Part shown: in pieces, positions 1-10,700 of the stretch
Position numbering within the stretch: the first letter of the stretch is position 1
Layout: each line of letters starts with the position of its first letter
DNA from: Xenorhabdus griffiniae
GTDB taxonomy: Bacteria > Pseudomonadota > Gammaproteobacteria > Enterobacterales > Enterobacteriaceae
Direction of reading: 5' to 3'
NCBI RefSeq assembly: GCF_037265215.1
Contig: NZ_CP147737.1
Location: 124,001-188,000 of the forward strand
DNA length: 64,000 nucleotides
Position numbers and translations under genes: made by a program
The notes under the pieces: model-generated
Told to the model about the DNA's origin: nothing
The model's database searches: none
The model's input: only the letters and a program-made list of their open reading frames with translations

Positions 1-179
1 CTGTTTAATGTGCTTATGAACGTCGTCAAGCTCCGATAAGCCTGTGCTGCCTCAATTTGTGTGATCACTTGACTTGCCAGCATTTTCGCTGACTGCAAAC
101 CTTGTTCATCCACAGGTAAGTCTTCAGGTATGCCTAGAATGAAAGGATTGCTTGATATCGGGAAAGATGACTGATTCAT
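1..179 (-). CDS. SacD-like protein, N-terminal part only (runs off left edge)
   Basis: An open frame starts with ATG at 179 on the minus strand and stays open to the window edge (about 59 residues, beginning MNQSSFPISS). It starts one base after the TAA of the upstream NRPS gene, so it is almost certainly translationally coupled to it. I do not recognise a domain in the visible part. In the safracin operon the gene after sacC is sacD, whose homologue SfmD hydroxylates the methyl-tyrosine precursor; the assignment here rests on position, not on sequence similarity that I can verify. Confidence 0.6.
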   Translation of the reverse strand, partial: MNQSSFPISSNPFILGIPEDLPVDEQGLQSAKMLASQVITQIEAAQAYRSLTTFISTLN

Positions 180-180
180 G

Positions 181-3100
181 TTATTTCTGTTCCTGTGTCT
201 GGTGTTGTAGAGTTTCTGGTGCTATCAGGAAATCGGTCTCAATCAGATAATTCAGGATCTTGTGGGCATATCCTTTCATGGTCATTGGACGGGGAATATC
301 TGAGGATGCCAGTAACTCAAATGTCTGCTGTCCTTCTAATTCTGGGTTCACTTCATGCCTATAGGCCGGATCAAGTGCCCGATGTGGTTTTGGATCGGCA
401 TCTTTGATCAGAGGGATCAGTGGATAAAGGTGATGACCAGGTGGAACGGCTAAAGCGCGTTTTCTGCCTTCCTCAAAAGGCACGATCTTGAATTTATAAC
501 CGAAGTCTTGGATCCAATCGCAGAATTGGCGAATGGAGACGGGATCTGGGTTAAAGAGATGGAAGAATTTACCTCGACTTTGTGGTTGCTGTGAAATATG
601 CACAATGGCGGCAGCAACATAATCTACCGGTACGATATCAAAAATACGTGGATAATCCGGCACAATACCCATTGGTAAAAAGCCGCGCAGGGCAACCAAT
701 AAATAGTCGATACTCTGCGATGCACCTGTTTCTGTATGTCCCAGAATCAATCCAGGACGGAAAATACTTACGGGGATACCCCGCTGGCGAGCGAGATTGG
801 CGACCCCTTCGGCGACCCACTTACTGCCCGTATAGCCAGCCGGAACGCCAACAGCGGACTTCAATGGGCTGTCATTTTCCAGGAACGGTCGTGGCATATG
901 TGTCGCCAGCAGAGTATCCACGGTAGAAACATAGTGGACATTTTTTAATCTGGTTGTACAGGCGAGTTCGAAGACTGTCTGAATACCACCTACGTTGGTG
1001 GCTTTTAGTGCACTGTAGGGATAAACAAAGTTGACCAAAGCGCCATTGTGATAGATCACGTCTACATGGTTGGCTAGTGATTGCCATTGATTATCGGATA
1101 GGCCGAAATGGGGAAGCGCCAGATCACCGATCCAAAAATCGACCCGATGCAGTTCGGTTTCAATTTCAATGCGATATTTTTTCAGACCTTCAATAACCCG
1201 TTCTTTGGCATGTTCGCTGTCTTTGGCACGACACAGGCAGATTATTTTGCTGGATGTTCGTTTCAGGAGTTGTTCGATCAGATATAATCCTAAATAACCG
1301 GTTGCTCCGGTAAGGAAAACGAATTCGGGCTGATACCAACTGGCATGTGGCAGTCCCAAAGGTTGTATGTTGTCATCCAGCCAGATATCGCCTTCCAGGG
1401 TTTGTGCATGTTGGCGTGCAAGGAGGGAAGACAACCCTTCGCGCCGATAAATTTCTATGGCTTCTGCTACTGCTGCGGGGGTAGGAACCCGAAAAAATTC
1501 ATGCAGTGGGATCTGAACTTGGTGCTGTGTGGCCAGTTTACCCGCCAATCGGGTTAAGAGAATGGATGTACCACCTTGCACAAAGAAATCGGTATCAGGT
1601 GTGACTTCTGATAAGCCTAGTACCTGAGCAAAATCTTGCATGACGGATTGTTCCAGTTTTGACAGGGGAGCACGTCCCTTGAGTGTGGTCGTCTCCGTTT
1701 TAGTTGGTGTTGCCAATTCAGCTAGTTTTAACAGATCCACTTTTCCGCTGGTGGTTTTGGGTAACTTATCCATCAGCAGACATTGCGCTGGTACTAAATA
1801 AGTCGGTAAATGTTGGGATAATTGCGAGAGGATCTTGTTAGCATCCCATTTTGTTTTTTGGTCTGTTGCTGCAATCAGCCTTGCTTGTTCCGTTCCTGCA
1901 TCAATCGCAAAAACAATCACTTCACTGATATCCAAAACCTGACGTATCACATGGGCAACTTCGTTAAGTTCAATGCGATGACCGCGGATTTTTACTTGAT
2001 GATCACGCCGTCCCAGATAACTGATCGCGCCATTAGACAGACGACGTCCTATATCTCCAGTGGCATATAGACGCCCTGTACCGAAAGGATTGGGCAGGAA
2101 ACGCAGAGCGGTTTCCATCGGTTTACTCCGATAACCGCGAGCCAGACTTTTGCCGGCAATCATGATCTCGCCAGGAACGCCACAGGGGACGAGATTAAGA
2201 TCAGGATCAACGACAAAGGCATCAACATTGTTCAGGGGATAACCGATGGGAATAGGGTTGCCGGTATCGTTCGGAACAGCATAAGCCAGTGCATCAATCG
2301 TTGTTTCTGTTGGCCCATACAGGTTGATGACCTTGGCTTGCCAAACGGTGTGGAGCCTCTGTACCAAATCTGAATTCAGTGCTTCACCGCCGCTGAGTAC
2401 CAGCCGGATGGAGTGACAACTTTCTGCCTGGGGATGATCGACTAAGGCTCCCAGCAAGCTGGGTACACCTCCCAATATACTGACTTGGTGTTGTTTAATC
2501 AGATTGATCAGGATGTTTGAATCTTCCATTGCTGCCGTATCGGCCAGCACAATAGTGGCGCTGCTGGTGAGCGGCCAGAATAGTGCCCAGATACTGGGAT
2601 CAAAGCTGAATGAATGATTATGTAGAACATGATCTTGCGGTTGCAGAGGCCAAGTCTGTTGGCGCCATATTAAGTTATTGACCACTTGCTGGTGTTCAAC
2701 CAGTACCCCTTTGGGTTGTCCAGTGCTGCCAGAGGTGTAAATAATGTAAGCAGCGTCTTTGTCTGATAAGTTTTCAGGGGCTTGCCAGTTAATTGAAATA
2801 TCAAGGTCTTCCATGCAGAGTACAGGCACTTTTGGCCAGTCACGGGTGATCTGCCCTTGTGACGTGATGACCAATGAGCTAGCGCTGTTTTCCAATAAAA
2901 AGCGGATTCGGTCACTGGGCAGGCGTGGATCAAGGGGCAGGAATGCGTGACCTGAACGCAATATACCTAATACTGTAGTAACGAAATCAACCGTTCTGGG
3001 CAGGCATACGGCAATAATTTGGTTTGATTGTGCAACGTGTGATTGAATATTTGCAGCCACAGATTCAGAGCGATTCCATAATTCTGCATAACTCAACTGT

Positions 3101-4503
3101 TGAGTATCATCCATGATGGCGATATTGTCCGGCGCTGATTTTACCGTCTCCGCAACCAAATCAGAGAGTGTCGCATTCAGGGGGGATGTTCTGCTTCCCC
3201 GTGAAACTGCCAAGATCTTTTCCCGCGTTTTGTCTGATATCAGCAATGCAGTTTCAATACGCTGCTCAGAGGGGGTAAATAGCAGTGTTGTTAACGCTTC
3301 TTCCAGTGTATCGACCCATTTCTTGGTCAAAACGTTGCAGTCATAGTCCATCACCAGCGTTATCTCTTGTTCTCTTTCATAGCAAGTGATGTAGAGATCA
3401 AGGTCATTGGATGAGAACAGTGGCGGGCATTCCACCAGTTCGATCTCACGGTTTAAATCGGAATAGTGCCTGGCTTCAACATAGCTCAAGCCAGTTTGGA
3501 AGTAAGGTGTTCGGCTCAGATCCCGTTTAGGGGGGCAGATTTCCAACAAACTGGAAAATGACACTTTGTTTTCCGCTGCCAACTGTTCAGCGACTTGTTG
3601 GTTGATATCCCTCAAAGTACCGTTTTCGGTCAAATCAACCCGAATGGGCAGGAATGTTTGCAATGGCCCGATAACAGCAGAAAGAGAAGGATCGCGAACC
3701 TTGACGCCACAAACGGCAGCATGGGAACCTTGCCAGCGCATCAACACTGCGAGCCAGCAAGAGATAAAATGTTCTGGGCTTTTTGTCTGCCATGTTGTGC
3801 TGAGTTGTATTTTATGGATTTTACGTTGTGTCAGTTTGATCTCTGGTCGAGGAAATTCAATCGGGATTTCGGTTGCGGCTGGAGCTTGCAGTTTTTGTCC
3901 CCATTGATAAATTGCGCTTCTGACGGCTTCATCGTCTAAGCGAACTTGTTCTGCCTGCAATGCAGCCGTCAAATCACCAGCCGATAACGAAGGCAAATCA
4001 CTTGCTGGTAAAAATAGTGACTCTGCAATGAGTCTTAGTGAAACTTCATCCAGTGAGATAGGGTGACCAGCCAAAAAAACATCATATTTTTCTTCCGAGA
4101 GTTTGTTAATGAAAATGCGCAGTAGTGGGCCTTCACTGATATCAATCGGTTTGATGATAAGTTCAGATTCAAACTCAGAGGGCGTTACATTGGAAAATTC
4201 AAATTGTACCTGTCCTGTTGGCATTAATAGCCTGACAGGTTGACCTGCCACTTCAATGAACAGGCTGCGCAGGGTTTCAGCCTTGGTCATTAACTGGCTG
4301 AGATTAATTTGCACTGTTGCAATATCTAACTGCCCGTTTACCTGAATGTGAGCAGTCACAGGCATCATATTGGCATCAGATAAATGAGTCAGTAACCAGA
4401 TCCTTTTTTGTTCTGTGGAAAGTGGATGTGCACTGAGTGCTCTTTGAGCCAGTGGGTGTGAGCGCAGTTGATCTTCGAAAGCGACCATATGATTAGTTTG
4501 CAC
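181..4503 (-). CDS. sacC: SacC-like NRPS: condensation-adenylation-carrier-thioester reductase
   Basis: A 1440-residue NRPS module with a terminal reductase. The N-terminal condensation-type domain (about 25-440) has a degenerate histidine motif, GHPISLDE at 146-153, instead of HHxxxDG. The adenylation domain has YTSGSTGQPKG, FDPSIW and NLYGPTETT; aligning it by eye to PheA gives the code D-P-W-G-L-G-L-I-D-K, fitting an unusual aromatic residue. A carrier motif FFVQGGTSI follows. The last ~380 residues are a Rossmann reductase with GATGYLG and a YxxxK pair (GYTGSKW). In saframycin/safracin synthesis this enzyme type uses its C domain for Pictet-Spengler cyclisation and the reductase for aldehyde release. 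The start is GTG with AGGAG about 10 bases upstream; the gene lies 3 bases after sacB. Length is close to my recollection of Pseudomonas SacC (about 1430). Confidence 0.82.
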   Translation of the reverse strand: MQTNHMVAFEDQLRSHPLAQRALSAHPLSTEQKRIWLLTHLSDANMMPVTAHIQVNGQLDIATVQINLSQLMTKAETLRSLFIEVAGQPVRLLMPTGQVQFEFSNVTPSEFESELIIKPIDISEGPLLRIFINKLSEEKYDVFLAGHPISLDEVSLRLIAESLFLPASDLPSLSAGDLTAALQAEQVRLDDEAVRSAIYQWGQKLQAPAATEIPIEFPRPEIKLTQRKIHKIQLSTTWQTKSPEHFISCWLAVLMRWQGSHAAVCGVKVRDPSLSAVIGPLQTFLPIRVDLTENGTLRDINQQVAEQLAAENKVSFSSLLEICPPKRDLSRTPYFQTGLSYVEARHYSDLNREIELVECPPLFSSNDLDLYITCYEREQEITLVMDYDCNVLTKKWVDTLEEALTTLLFTPSEQRIETALLISDKTREKILAVSRGSRTSPLNATLSDLVAETVKSAPDNIAIMDDTQQLSYAELWNRSESVAANIQSHVAQSNQIIAVCLPRTVDFVTTVLGILRSGHAFLPLDPRLPSDRIRFLLENSASSLVITSQGQITRDWPKVPVLCMEDLDISINWQAPENLSDKDAAYIIYTSGSTGQPKGVLVEHQQVVNNLIWRQQTWPLQPQDHVLHNHSFSFDPSIWALFWPLTSSATIVLADTAAMEDSNILINLIKQHQVSILGGVPSLLGALVDHPQAESCHSIRLVLSGGEALNSDLVQRLHTVWQAKVINLYGPTETTIDALAYAVPNDTGNPIPIGYPLNNVDAFVVDPDLNLVPCGVPGEIMIAGKSLARGYRSKPMETALRFLPNPFGTGRLYATGDIGRRLSNGAISYLGRRDHQVKIRGHRIELNEVAHVIRQVLDISEVIVFAIDAGTEQARLIAATDQKTKWDANKILSQLSQHLPTYLVPAQCLLMDKLPKTTSGKVDLLKLAELATPTKTETTTLKGRAPLSKLEQSVMQDFAQVLGLSEVTPDTDFFVQGGTSILLTRLAGKLATQHQVQIPLHEFFRVPTPAAVAEAIEIYRREGLSSLLARQHAQTLEGDIWLDDNIQPLGLPHASWYQPEFVFLTGATGYLGLYLIEQLLKRTSSKIICLCRAKDSEHAKERVIEGLKKYRIEIETELHRVDFWIGDLALPHFGLSDNQWQSLANHVDVIYHNGALVNFVYPYSALKATNVGGIQTVFELACTTRLKNVHYVSTVDTLLATHMPRPFLENDSPLKSAVGVPAGYTGSKWVAEGVANLARQRGIPVSIFRPGLILGHTETGASQSIDYLLVALRGFLPMGIVPDYPRIFDIVPVDYVAAAIVHISQQPQSRGKFFHLFNPDPVSIRQFCDWIQDFGYKFKIVPFEEGRKRALAVPPGHHLYPLIPLIKDADPKPHRALDPAYRHEVNPELEGQQTFELLASSDIPRPMTMKGYAHKILNYLIETDFLIAPETLQHQTQEQK

Positions 4504-4506
4504 GAT

Positions 4507-7500
4507 TTATTTCTCCTGAACCTGAGAAGAGGATGGGGCATGGGAGTTGAACGAATCGCTGAGGGAATTGAGGGTTATCGTGTTAAATTCCCAGTTCCCC
4601 TGAACTCCTTCGGTTTTTATTCCCGTATCGAATTGCATGGATTCCAGTGTTGCTGCGATACGGGCGATGGTTGGGGAAATATAAATATCTGCGATAGGTA
4701 TGCGTTCCCCGAACGCCAGTTCAATACGTTCCACCATCTGGGCGACCAAAATGGAATGACCGCCAAGTTGGAAAAAATCATCTGTGACACCAAAGTGGTT
4801 TGTGCCAAGTAATTGGCACCAAACTGCATGGATCTTAGCTTCCGCTTCATTTCTTGGGGCTATGCTTTCAACGGTAGTATTCATACGGACAGCATGGGTT
4901 TGCAGGCGTTTTTTATCCCGCTTGCCGTTGTGTGTCAGGGGAATATCTGAAATGCGGAAATATTCTGTGGGTATCCATGCTGCTGGAAGATCTTGTTTCA
5001 GGGTATTAAGGGCGTGGCTCACCCATGCTTGTTCATCTTCGACGTGTGTTGAAAAAATAATGAATGCCTGAAGTCGTGCAGCACTTTCGTTTCCCTGAGC
5101 AGAGAGAGATACAGCAGCCTCTTTGACGTTAGGGAGTTTCCTGAGTGTGACTTCGATTTCTCCCAGTTCAATGCGATGTCCGCGTAGCTTGATTTGATCG
5201 TCACGCCGACCTGCGTATATCAGGGCGTTGTCCGGTAACATACGTACCATGTCACCCGTCAAATAGGCTCTTGCTCCTGTGGTATAGGGATCAGGTAAGA
5301 ATTTTTGGGCGGTTTCACGCGCATTACCGTAATATCCGGCACTGACTCCCAACCCTGAAATCATCAGTTCACCTAAAAATCCTTTCGGAACAGGCTGGAG
5401 ATGTTTATCCACGACCGTCACTTGTGTACCCGCGATCGGTGCTCCCAAGCGAATGACACAACGTTGATGCATTCGGGGTTGTATTTGGTAGGCCGTTGAC
5501 CAGATTGTTGTTTCTGTTGGTCCGTACAGATTCCACAATGTCATGCCGGGCTGACACAAGCGATCCGCTAAGTCTTGGGGCAACTGCTCTCCGCCGCACA
5601 GCATAGTTAAATTTTCCCGTGGCGACCAACCCGTCATTAAGGCGAGTGACCATGTGATAGGTGTCGCTTGAGCCAGGGTGATTTCATGGTTATTCAGACA
5701 TTCAATTAACTTGCCGCCATCTCGTTGTGCTGCGGTAGGGGCAATATAGACACTTCCACCGTGCACCAGCGTTAACAGGAGTTCCAATAAAGAAATATCG
5801 AAAGAGAACGTGGTCAGAGCCAACATCCGATCGTTAGGACGAATATTCAGTAGATGACCAAATGCACTTAATGTGGAGACAAGATTATTCTGACGAACCA
5901 GAACGGCTTTGGGTTGTCCGGTCGAACCAGAGGTAAACATAATATAGCCTGCGGCTGTACCGACATGGGGTTTAGGATTTTCGATATATTGCGGAGAATG
6001 ACACCACAGTGATGCCATCTGGATAGGCTGCCATTGCCTGAAAGAATCCGCCACTGTTTCATCTGCTATCAGGGTTACGTGGGTTAATCTTGATAGCATA
6101 TCTTGCAACCGAGACGTCGGCATGGTCCCATCAAGGGGAATATAGACCGCATCCAGTTGCCAGATAGCTAACATGGTGACTACCCATGCGACTCCGCGTT
6201 TCCCCATAACGGCAACCTGAGCGCCTGCAACAATTCCATGCGTGTTCAATATGCCCGCTGCATACATAATCTGCTGATTGAGTTCACGGAATGTTAGCTG
6301 GATATGCTCATCACACAGAGCAAGCGCATCAGGCTGTTTTTTTGCCAAGGTTGATAATTGAGTAGGAATACTTTGGAATTCAGGATCAATAGGGTTAGAT
6401 ACAGCACGGGAATCACCATGACCTATGTTTACTTCATTTAGCCGCATCGAGGTTGAATGAGCAAACTGCTTTAGGACATGTTCCAACATACTTGAAATCT
6501 TAATCGCGGTTGAGGCATCAAGGATGTCGGTGGCGTATTCCAGAAAACCTGTTGTATTGCGATCCGGATCTTCAAACAGGAAAAGGGAGAGATCCAAACG
6601 AGAAGCACCGGTATCTACATCGGAAAATGTCAAATGCAGTGAGCCTGCGTCAAAGGAATGCGGCGTATCCTGTTCATAGCCAAACAAGACCTGGAAGAGA
6701 GGAGGAAGACCAGGAGACCGAACATGCTCGATGGTACGCAATATTTCAGGTAGTGGTGTTTCACTATGATCAATCAGGTCAGAAAGCGTCTTTTGCACAG
6801 ACTTTAGATAATCTGTGACACTTTGCTCTTCATCATACTGGCTGCGAAAAACACAAATATTGGAGAGATAGCCAATAACATTGCGTAACTCTGGCCTGAT
6901 TCTGTTTGATGTTGGGATACCGACCAAAATATCATCCTGATCTGTAATACGATGCAGGACAACACAGTATGCCGCCAAAAATATTGCAGCCGCCGATACC
7001 CCGATTTGGGTTGCCCCCTGTCGCATGGATTGCCATTCACGGTAGGTAAAATTCAGCGGAATACGGGCGCCGGTGAAAGACTGTTTATCATTGCGCTGTG
7101 TCATGGGTGCGACTTCTAACATAGTCGAAGCCCCTGCTAGCTGTGATCGCCAGTAATCAAGCCCCTGATGGGGAGTTTGTTTATTCCAGGCGGCATAATC
7201 GGCAAATTGCAAGGCATCCGCTGCCATAAAATCGTGTCCGGTTTCATAGGCAGTGAAAATTCTTTTCAGCAGCAATTGCAGCGATATTCCGTCACAAACA
7301 ATATGATGGGTGCTGAGAAGTAATTCATAGTGATTTTGCCCTGTTCTTATCAGTAGTAACCGATAAAGCGGTGCCTGCTCCAGAAACCATTTCCGTTTGA
7401 TTTCCATATTGATTAATCGCAATGCGCCTGCCATATCATTGAGATAATCCATCGTATGTATGGGAAGTGTGGCGGATGGTGAGACGACTTGGCTCAGTTT

Positions 7501-7722
7501 TCCATTGGCATAGGAAAAAGAGGTTCTCAATATTTCCTGGGCTGACACGACCTGATTGACGGCACGTTGTAATTTAAGCACATCAAGCTCACCATCAATG
7601 GAAACCCGAACGGCCATGGTATAAGCCAGTTGTGAATCTGGCGCCAGCTCATTAAGGAACCAAAGTTGTTCCTGACTATGGGAGGCAGGAAAAATCATCG
7701 TTTGGTGTGCATTATTGTTCAT
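4507..7722 (-). CDS. sacB: SacB-like NRPS module, glycine-activating (C-A-T)
   Basis: A 1071-residue single NRPS module. The condensation domain carries an intact HHIVCDG motif near residue 137. The adenylation domain has FTSGSTGQPKA, FDISLLE and NLYGPTETT; the pocket residues read D-I-L-Q-L-G-L-I-W-K, a classical glycine code. The carrier domain has FFQLGGHSI near the C-terminus. It is expected to add Gly to the upstream aminoacyl chain and pass the dipeptide to the next protein. A CAGGAG ribosome site lies just before the ATG. The gene starts 13 bases after sacA and ends 3 bases before the GTG of sacC, so the three genes form one operon. It is the second module of the safracin-type assembly line. 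Confidence 0.85.
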   Translation of the reverse strand: MNNNAHQTMIFPASHSQEQLWFLNELAPDSQLAYTMAVRVSIDGELDVLKLQRAVNQVVSAQEILRTSFSYANGKLSQVVSPSATLPIHTMDYLNDMAGALRLINMEIKRKWFLEQAPLYRLLLIRTGQNHYELLLSTHHIVCDGISLQLLLKRIFTAYETGHDFMAADALQFADYAAWNKQTPHQGLDYWRSQLAGASTMLEVAPMTQRNDKQSFTGARIPLNFTYREWQSMRQGATQIGVSAAAIFLAAYCVVLHRITDQDDILVGIPTSNRIRPELRNVIGYLSNICVFRSQYDEEQSVTDYLKSVQKTLSDLIDHSETPLPEILRTIEHVRSPGLPPLFQVLFGYEQDTPHSFDAGSLHLTFSDVDTGASRLDLSLFLFEDPDRNTTGFLEYATDILDASTAIKISSMLEHVLKQFAHSTSMRLNEVNIGHGDSRAVSNPIDPEFQSIPTQLSTLAKKQPDALALCDEHIQLTFRELNQQIMYAAGILNTHGIVAGAQVAVMGKRGVAWVVTMLAIWQLDAVYIPLDGTMPTSRLQDMLSRLTHVTLIADETVADSFRQWQPIQMASLWCHSPQYIENPKPHVGTAAGYIMFTSGSTGQPKAVLVRQNNLVSTLSAFGHLLNIRPNDRMLALTTFSFDISLLELLLTLVHGGSVYIAPTAAQRDGGKLIECLNNHEITLAQATPITWSLALMTGWSPRENLTMLCGGEQLPQDLADRLCQPGMTLWNLYGPTETTIWSTAYQIQPRMHQRCVIRLGAPIAGTQVTVVDKHLQPVPKGFLGELMISGLGVSAGYYGNARETAQKFLPDPYTTGARAYLTGDMVRMLPDNALIYAGRRDDQIKLRGHRIELGEIEVTLRKLPNVKEAAVSLSAQGNESAARLQAFIIFSTHVEDEQAWVSHALNTLKQDLPAAWIPTEYFRISDIPLTHNGKRDKKRLQTHAVRMNTTVESIAPRNEAEAKIHAVWCQLLGTNHFGVTDDFFQLGGHSILVAQMVERIELAFGERIPIADIYISPTIARIAATLESMQFDTGIKTEGVQGNWEFNTITLNSLSDSFNSHAPSSSQVQEK

Positions 7723-7735
7723 CCAACACTCCTGA

Positions 7736-10700
7736 TTAATGGTGTGAATTGTTTCGGTTAAGCCGTGGGATCGGAATCGGCGCCGGTTTGGAATTAACCG
7801 CGTTTTGTAGGCTGCTAATGAATTCGGCTTGTTGTCTTATAGTTGGCCTGATCCAGAGGTCATGCAGTAGGAGATGAATATTGAATTCATTCCTTAATAA
7901 TCCGGTTAATTCAGTTAACACGAGTGAGTGCCCACCGATTTCAAGGAAGTTATCATTTGGGGCTGCGTCTATGCCGATCACGTGTTTCCAGCAGGCCGCT
8001 ACGCGTTGCTCAATAGGGGACATCTCAGTGGGAGGGAAATGTTGTTGTTTGGCCTCTTGTAATAATTGAGTCCTGTCAATTTTCCCATGTTTATTTCTGG
8101 GTAGTTCAGGAAGCAGGTAGAATTGTGAAGGAATGGCATAAGCAGGTAATGAGCGCAGTAATTGCTGTTTGATCTGGTTAATGTGGCTATATTCCTCTTG
8201 AATGGGTTCAGTGAGGACAATAAATGCCACGATATGCCGTTTTTGCCCTGCTCCGGCAATTAAGACTGCGGACTCTTTCACATTATCAAAATGTTGTAGA
8301 AATTCCTGAATAGCCCCCAGTTCTATGCGAAAACCACGAACTTTGACTTGATCATCTCGGCGGCCAATAAAATCAAGATTGCCATTTGGTAACCATCTGA
8401 CAAGATCACCGGTGCGATAACAGCGTTCCCCATTGGGAGCAGGTAGAAAGGCTGCTGCGGAACGAGCGGCTTCGTTGAGATAGCCTTGTGCAACACCATA
8501 CCCATAAATAAACAGCTCACCGATCACGCCAATGCTAACAGGTGCCAGATCCTCATTCAGAACCTGAACGTAAGTTCCAGATAAGGGAGTGCCAATGGTG
8601 ATATCGTCGTCTTGGGTCAGTTCCAATCCTGTGGAATAGGTTGTGGTTTCGGTTGGGCCGTAGAGGTTGATAATTCGCACATTAGGCAGGATCTGACGCA
8701 AACGGAGATAGAGATCGCGCGTTAACGGCTCACCGGCAAGATTGATGACTTTTAAGCCGTTTTTCTGTGTATTGTCCTGTAAGCCACTCTGTTGTAACGC
8801 ATTATGCTGTATTAGCGCTTCAACGGCGGAAGGTACGGTATTTAGCAACGTGACATCTTCCATGATTCCTGGTTGATCGATGATATCGATGACGGAATGA
8901 ATCATCTTGACGCTGGCGCCGGCGACTAAAGGTGCAAACATTTCAAAGACGGAAAGATCGAAAGTGATAGGGGTGACTGCCAGAGTGACAGCCAGTTGCT
9001 CATAACGATATTCCTGATTGGCCCAACGCATTAAATTAGCGGCGTTGGCATGACTGATGGCAACACCTTTTGGTTGTCCTGTTGAACCACTCGTAAATAA
9101 TATATAGGCAGTGGCGTGCAACTTGGACAGATCTACCAGTGTTTCATTCTGTTCCTGCATGAGATCGTCGAGGCACCAGTGTTCCACTTGGTCAGATAGA
9201 ATTGGCGTTGTGTTGTTGTGTGTAATGATTGCTTGGCATTTGGCTTTTTCTACAATGGAGCCATTCAGCTCAGTTGAATTGTCTGGACTGAGGGGAACAT
9301 AATTTCCGCCGCATACCATAACCGCCAATAAAACAGGGATTAGGTTGATATTGCGTGGCAGTAAAATACCGACAGAGCGGCCAGATTCCAGTCCGAATGC
9401 GCGTAATGAACAGCTGATATTTGCGACACGTTTGCCTAACTCGCCATAATTAATTGATTCTGATTTGCTGAATATGGCGGGTCTATCTGGGTGTGACTGT
9501 ATTTGCCGGATAACAGAAGCGATCAGCGTTTCTTCAATGCCAGACAAATGTGCACGAGGCAGTTGTTCCCGTGTAGCCAGATACCCAGCTTGGTGTATTG
9601 GGCGTTGTGGCAAGGCCGACAGATTTTCTTGCGGATAGCGCACCATAGATTCAAGGGTGTGTTGAAAAAGCTCTGCCATAGCTTGTGCCAGCCATGCGGG
9701 ATGCTGGGCGGGATCGATTTCGATCCGGCCGAATAATTGGTCGTCATACTGAGTCATTAATACCGTGTTACTGAAAGGGCCGATGCTGGTTGGTGCGATG
9801 ACAGTGGACAGCGTTAGCTCTTTCAAGTGTACCTTACCATAGCCCAGTAAAGCGGCAGCGACGCCTCTGGCCATGCCAGGAACATCTTGCTGAAAGATAA
9901 CCGCTGAATTGGGTAGCGGAGGCTGTAATCCTTCTTGTGCCATGAGTTCAACGAGTTCGGGATAACCTCCTCCGCTGGTGGCATGGATGGCATTACGCAA
10001 CAGGTCGCCATTATTCTTTATGTAATCATGGACACTTATATCTTCAATGCCGACAGGAATGGCAACGGTATTGGCCAGATAACCCACCTCTTGATGGTTA
10101 TATTTATTCCTGCCATGCATGGTCACTGCAATAGGTACTCTTTGACTCATCCCCAATTTCGAAAGTGTGAGTGCTTGTGCTGCCAGCAAAATTGAATAGG
10201 GAGTCACGGAACACGTTTTGGCTAACTCATATATTTTGGTGGTATCTTCCGTGCTGAGGTTAAACGGATGTGTCACCATTTTTCGAAAACCGGCGCTACC
10301 TTGGGTTTGCTGTGGCTGAGATTTCGGCGGCCGCGTTTTCAGGGGGAGTGACAGAGACGCATCTTGTGAAAGCATGGTGCGCCAAAAATCGCGATCAATA
10401 TTTGGTGGCAAAGAGTGATTTTTTTTCTGGGGGCATTCAGGTGTTGCATCATTCAAGTTTTCTATTAGCAAGCCAACAGACCAGAGATCCGCAATGGCGT
10501 GATGCACTCTGACCACTAAATATAAATCATGATTTCCTGTTTCAATGATTTCTGCCTTAAATAATCGCTCTGATTCGATCCCCATAAATTCGCGGCTATC
10601 GGGGAGCAACATTTCAGATAATGATGAATCAGGGATTTCATCCAGGAAACGAATATGGCAGTACCCTGATGCTTCCGGTGGTGCTTCCACAACCCAATAT

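Noticed and set aside
195..4812. Several plus-strand frames of 60-115 codons inside the NRPS genes
   Set aside because: They lie wholly within well-supported NRPS coding sequence, lack ribosome sites and show no domain; chance frames.
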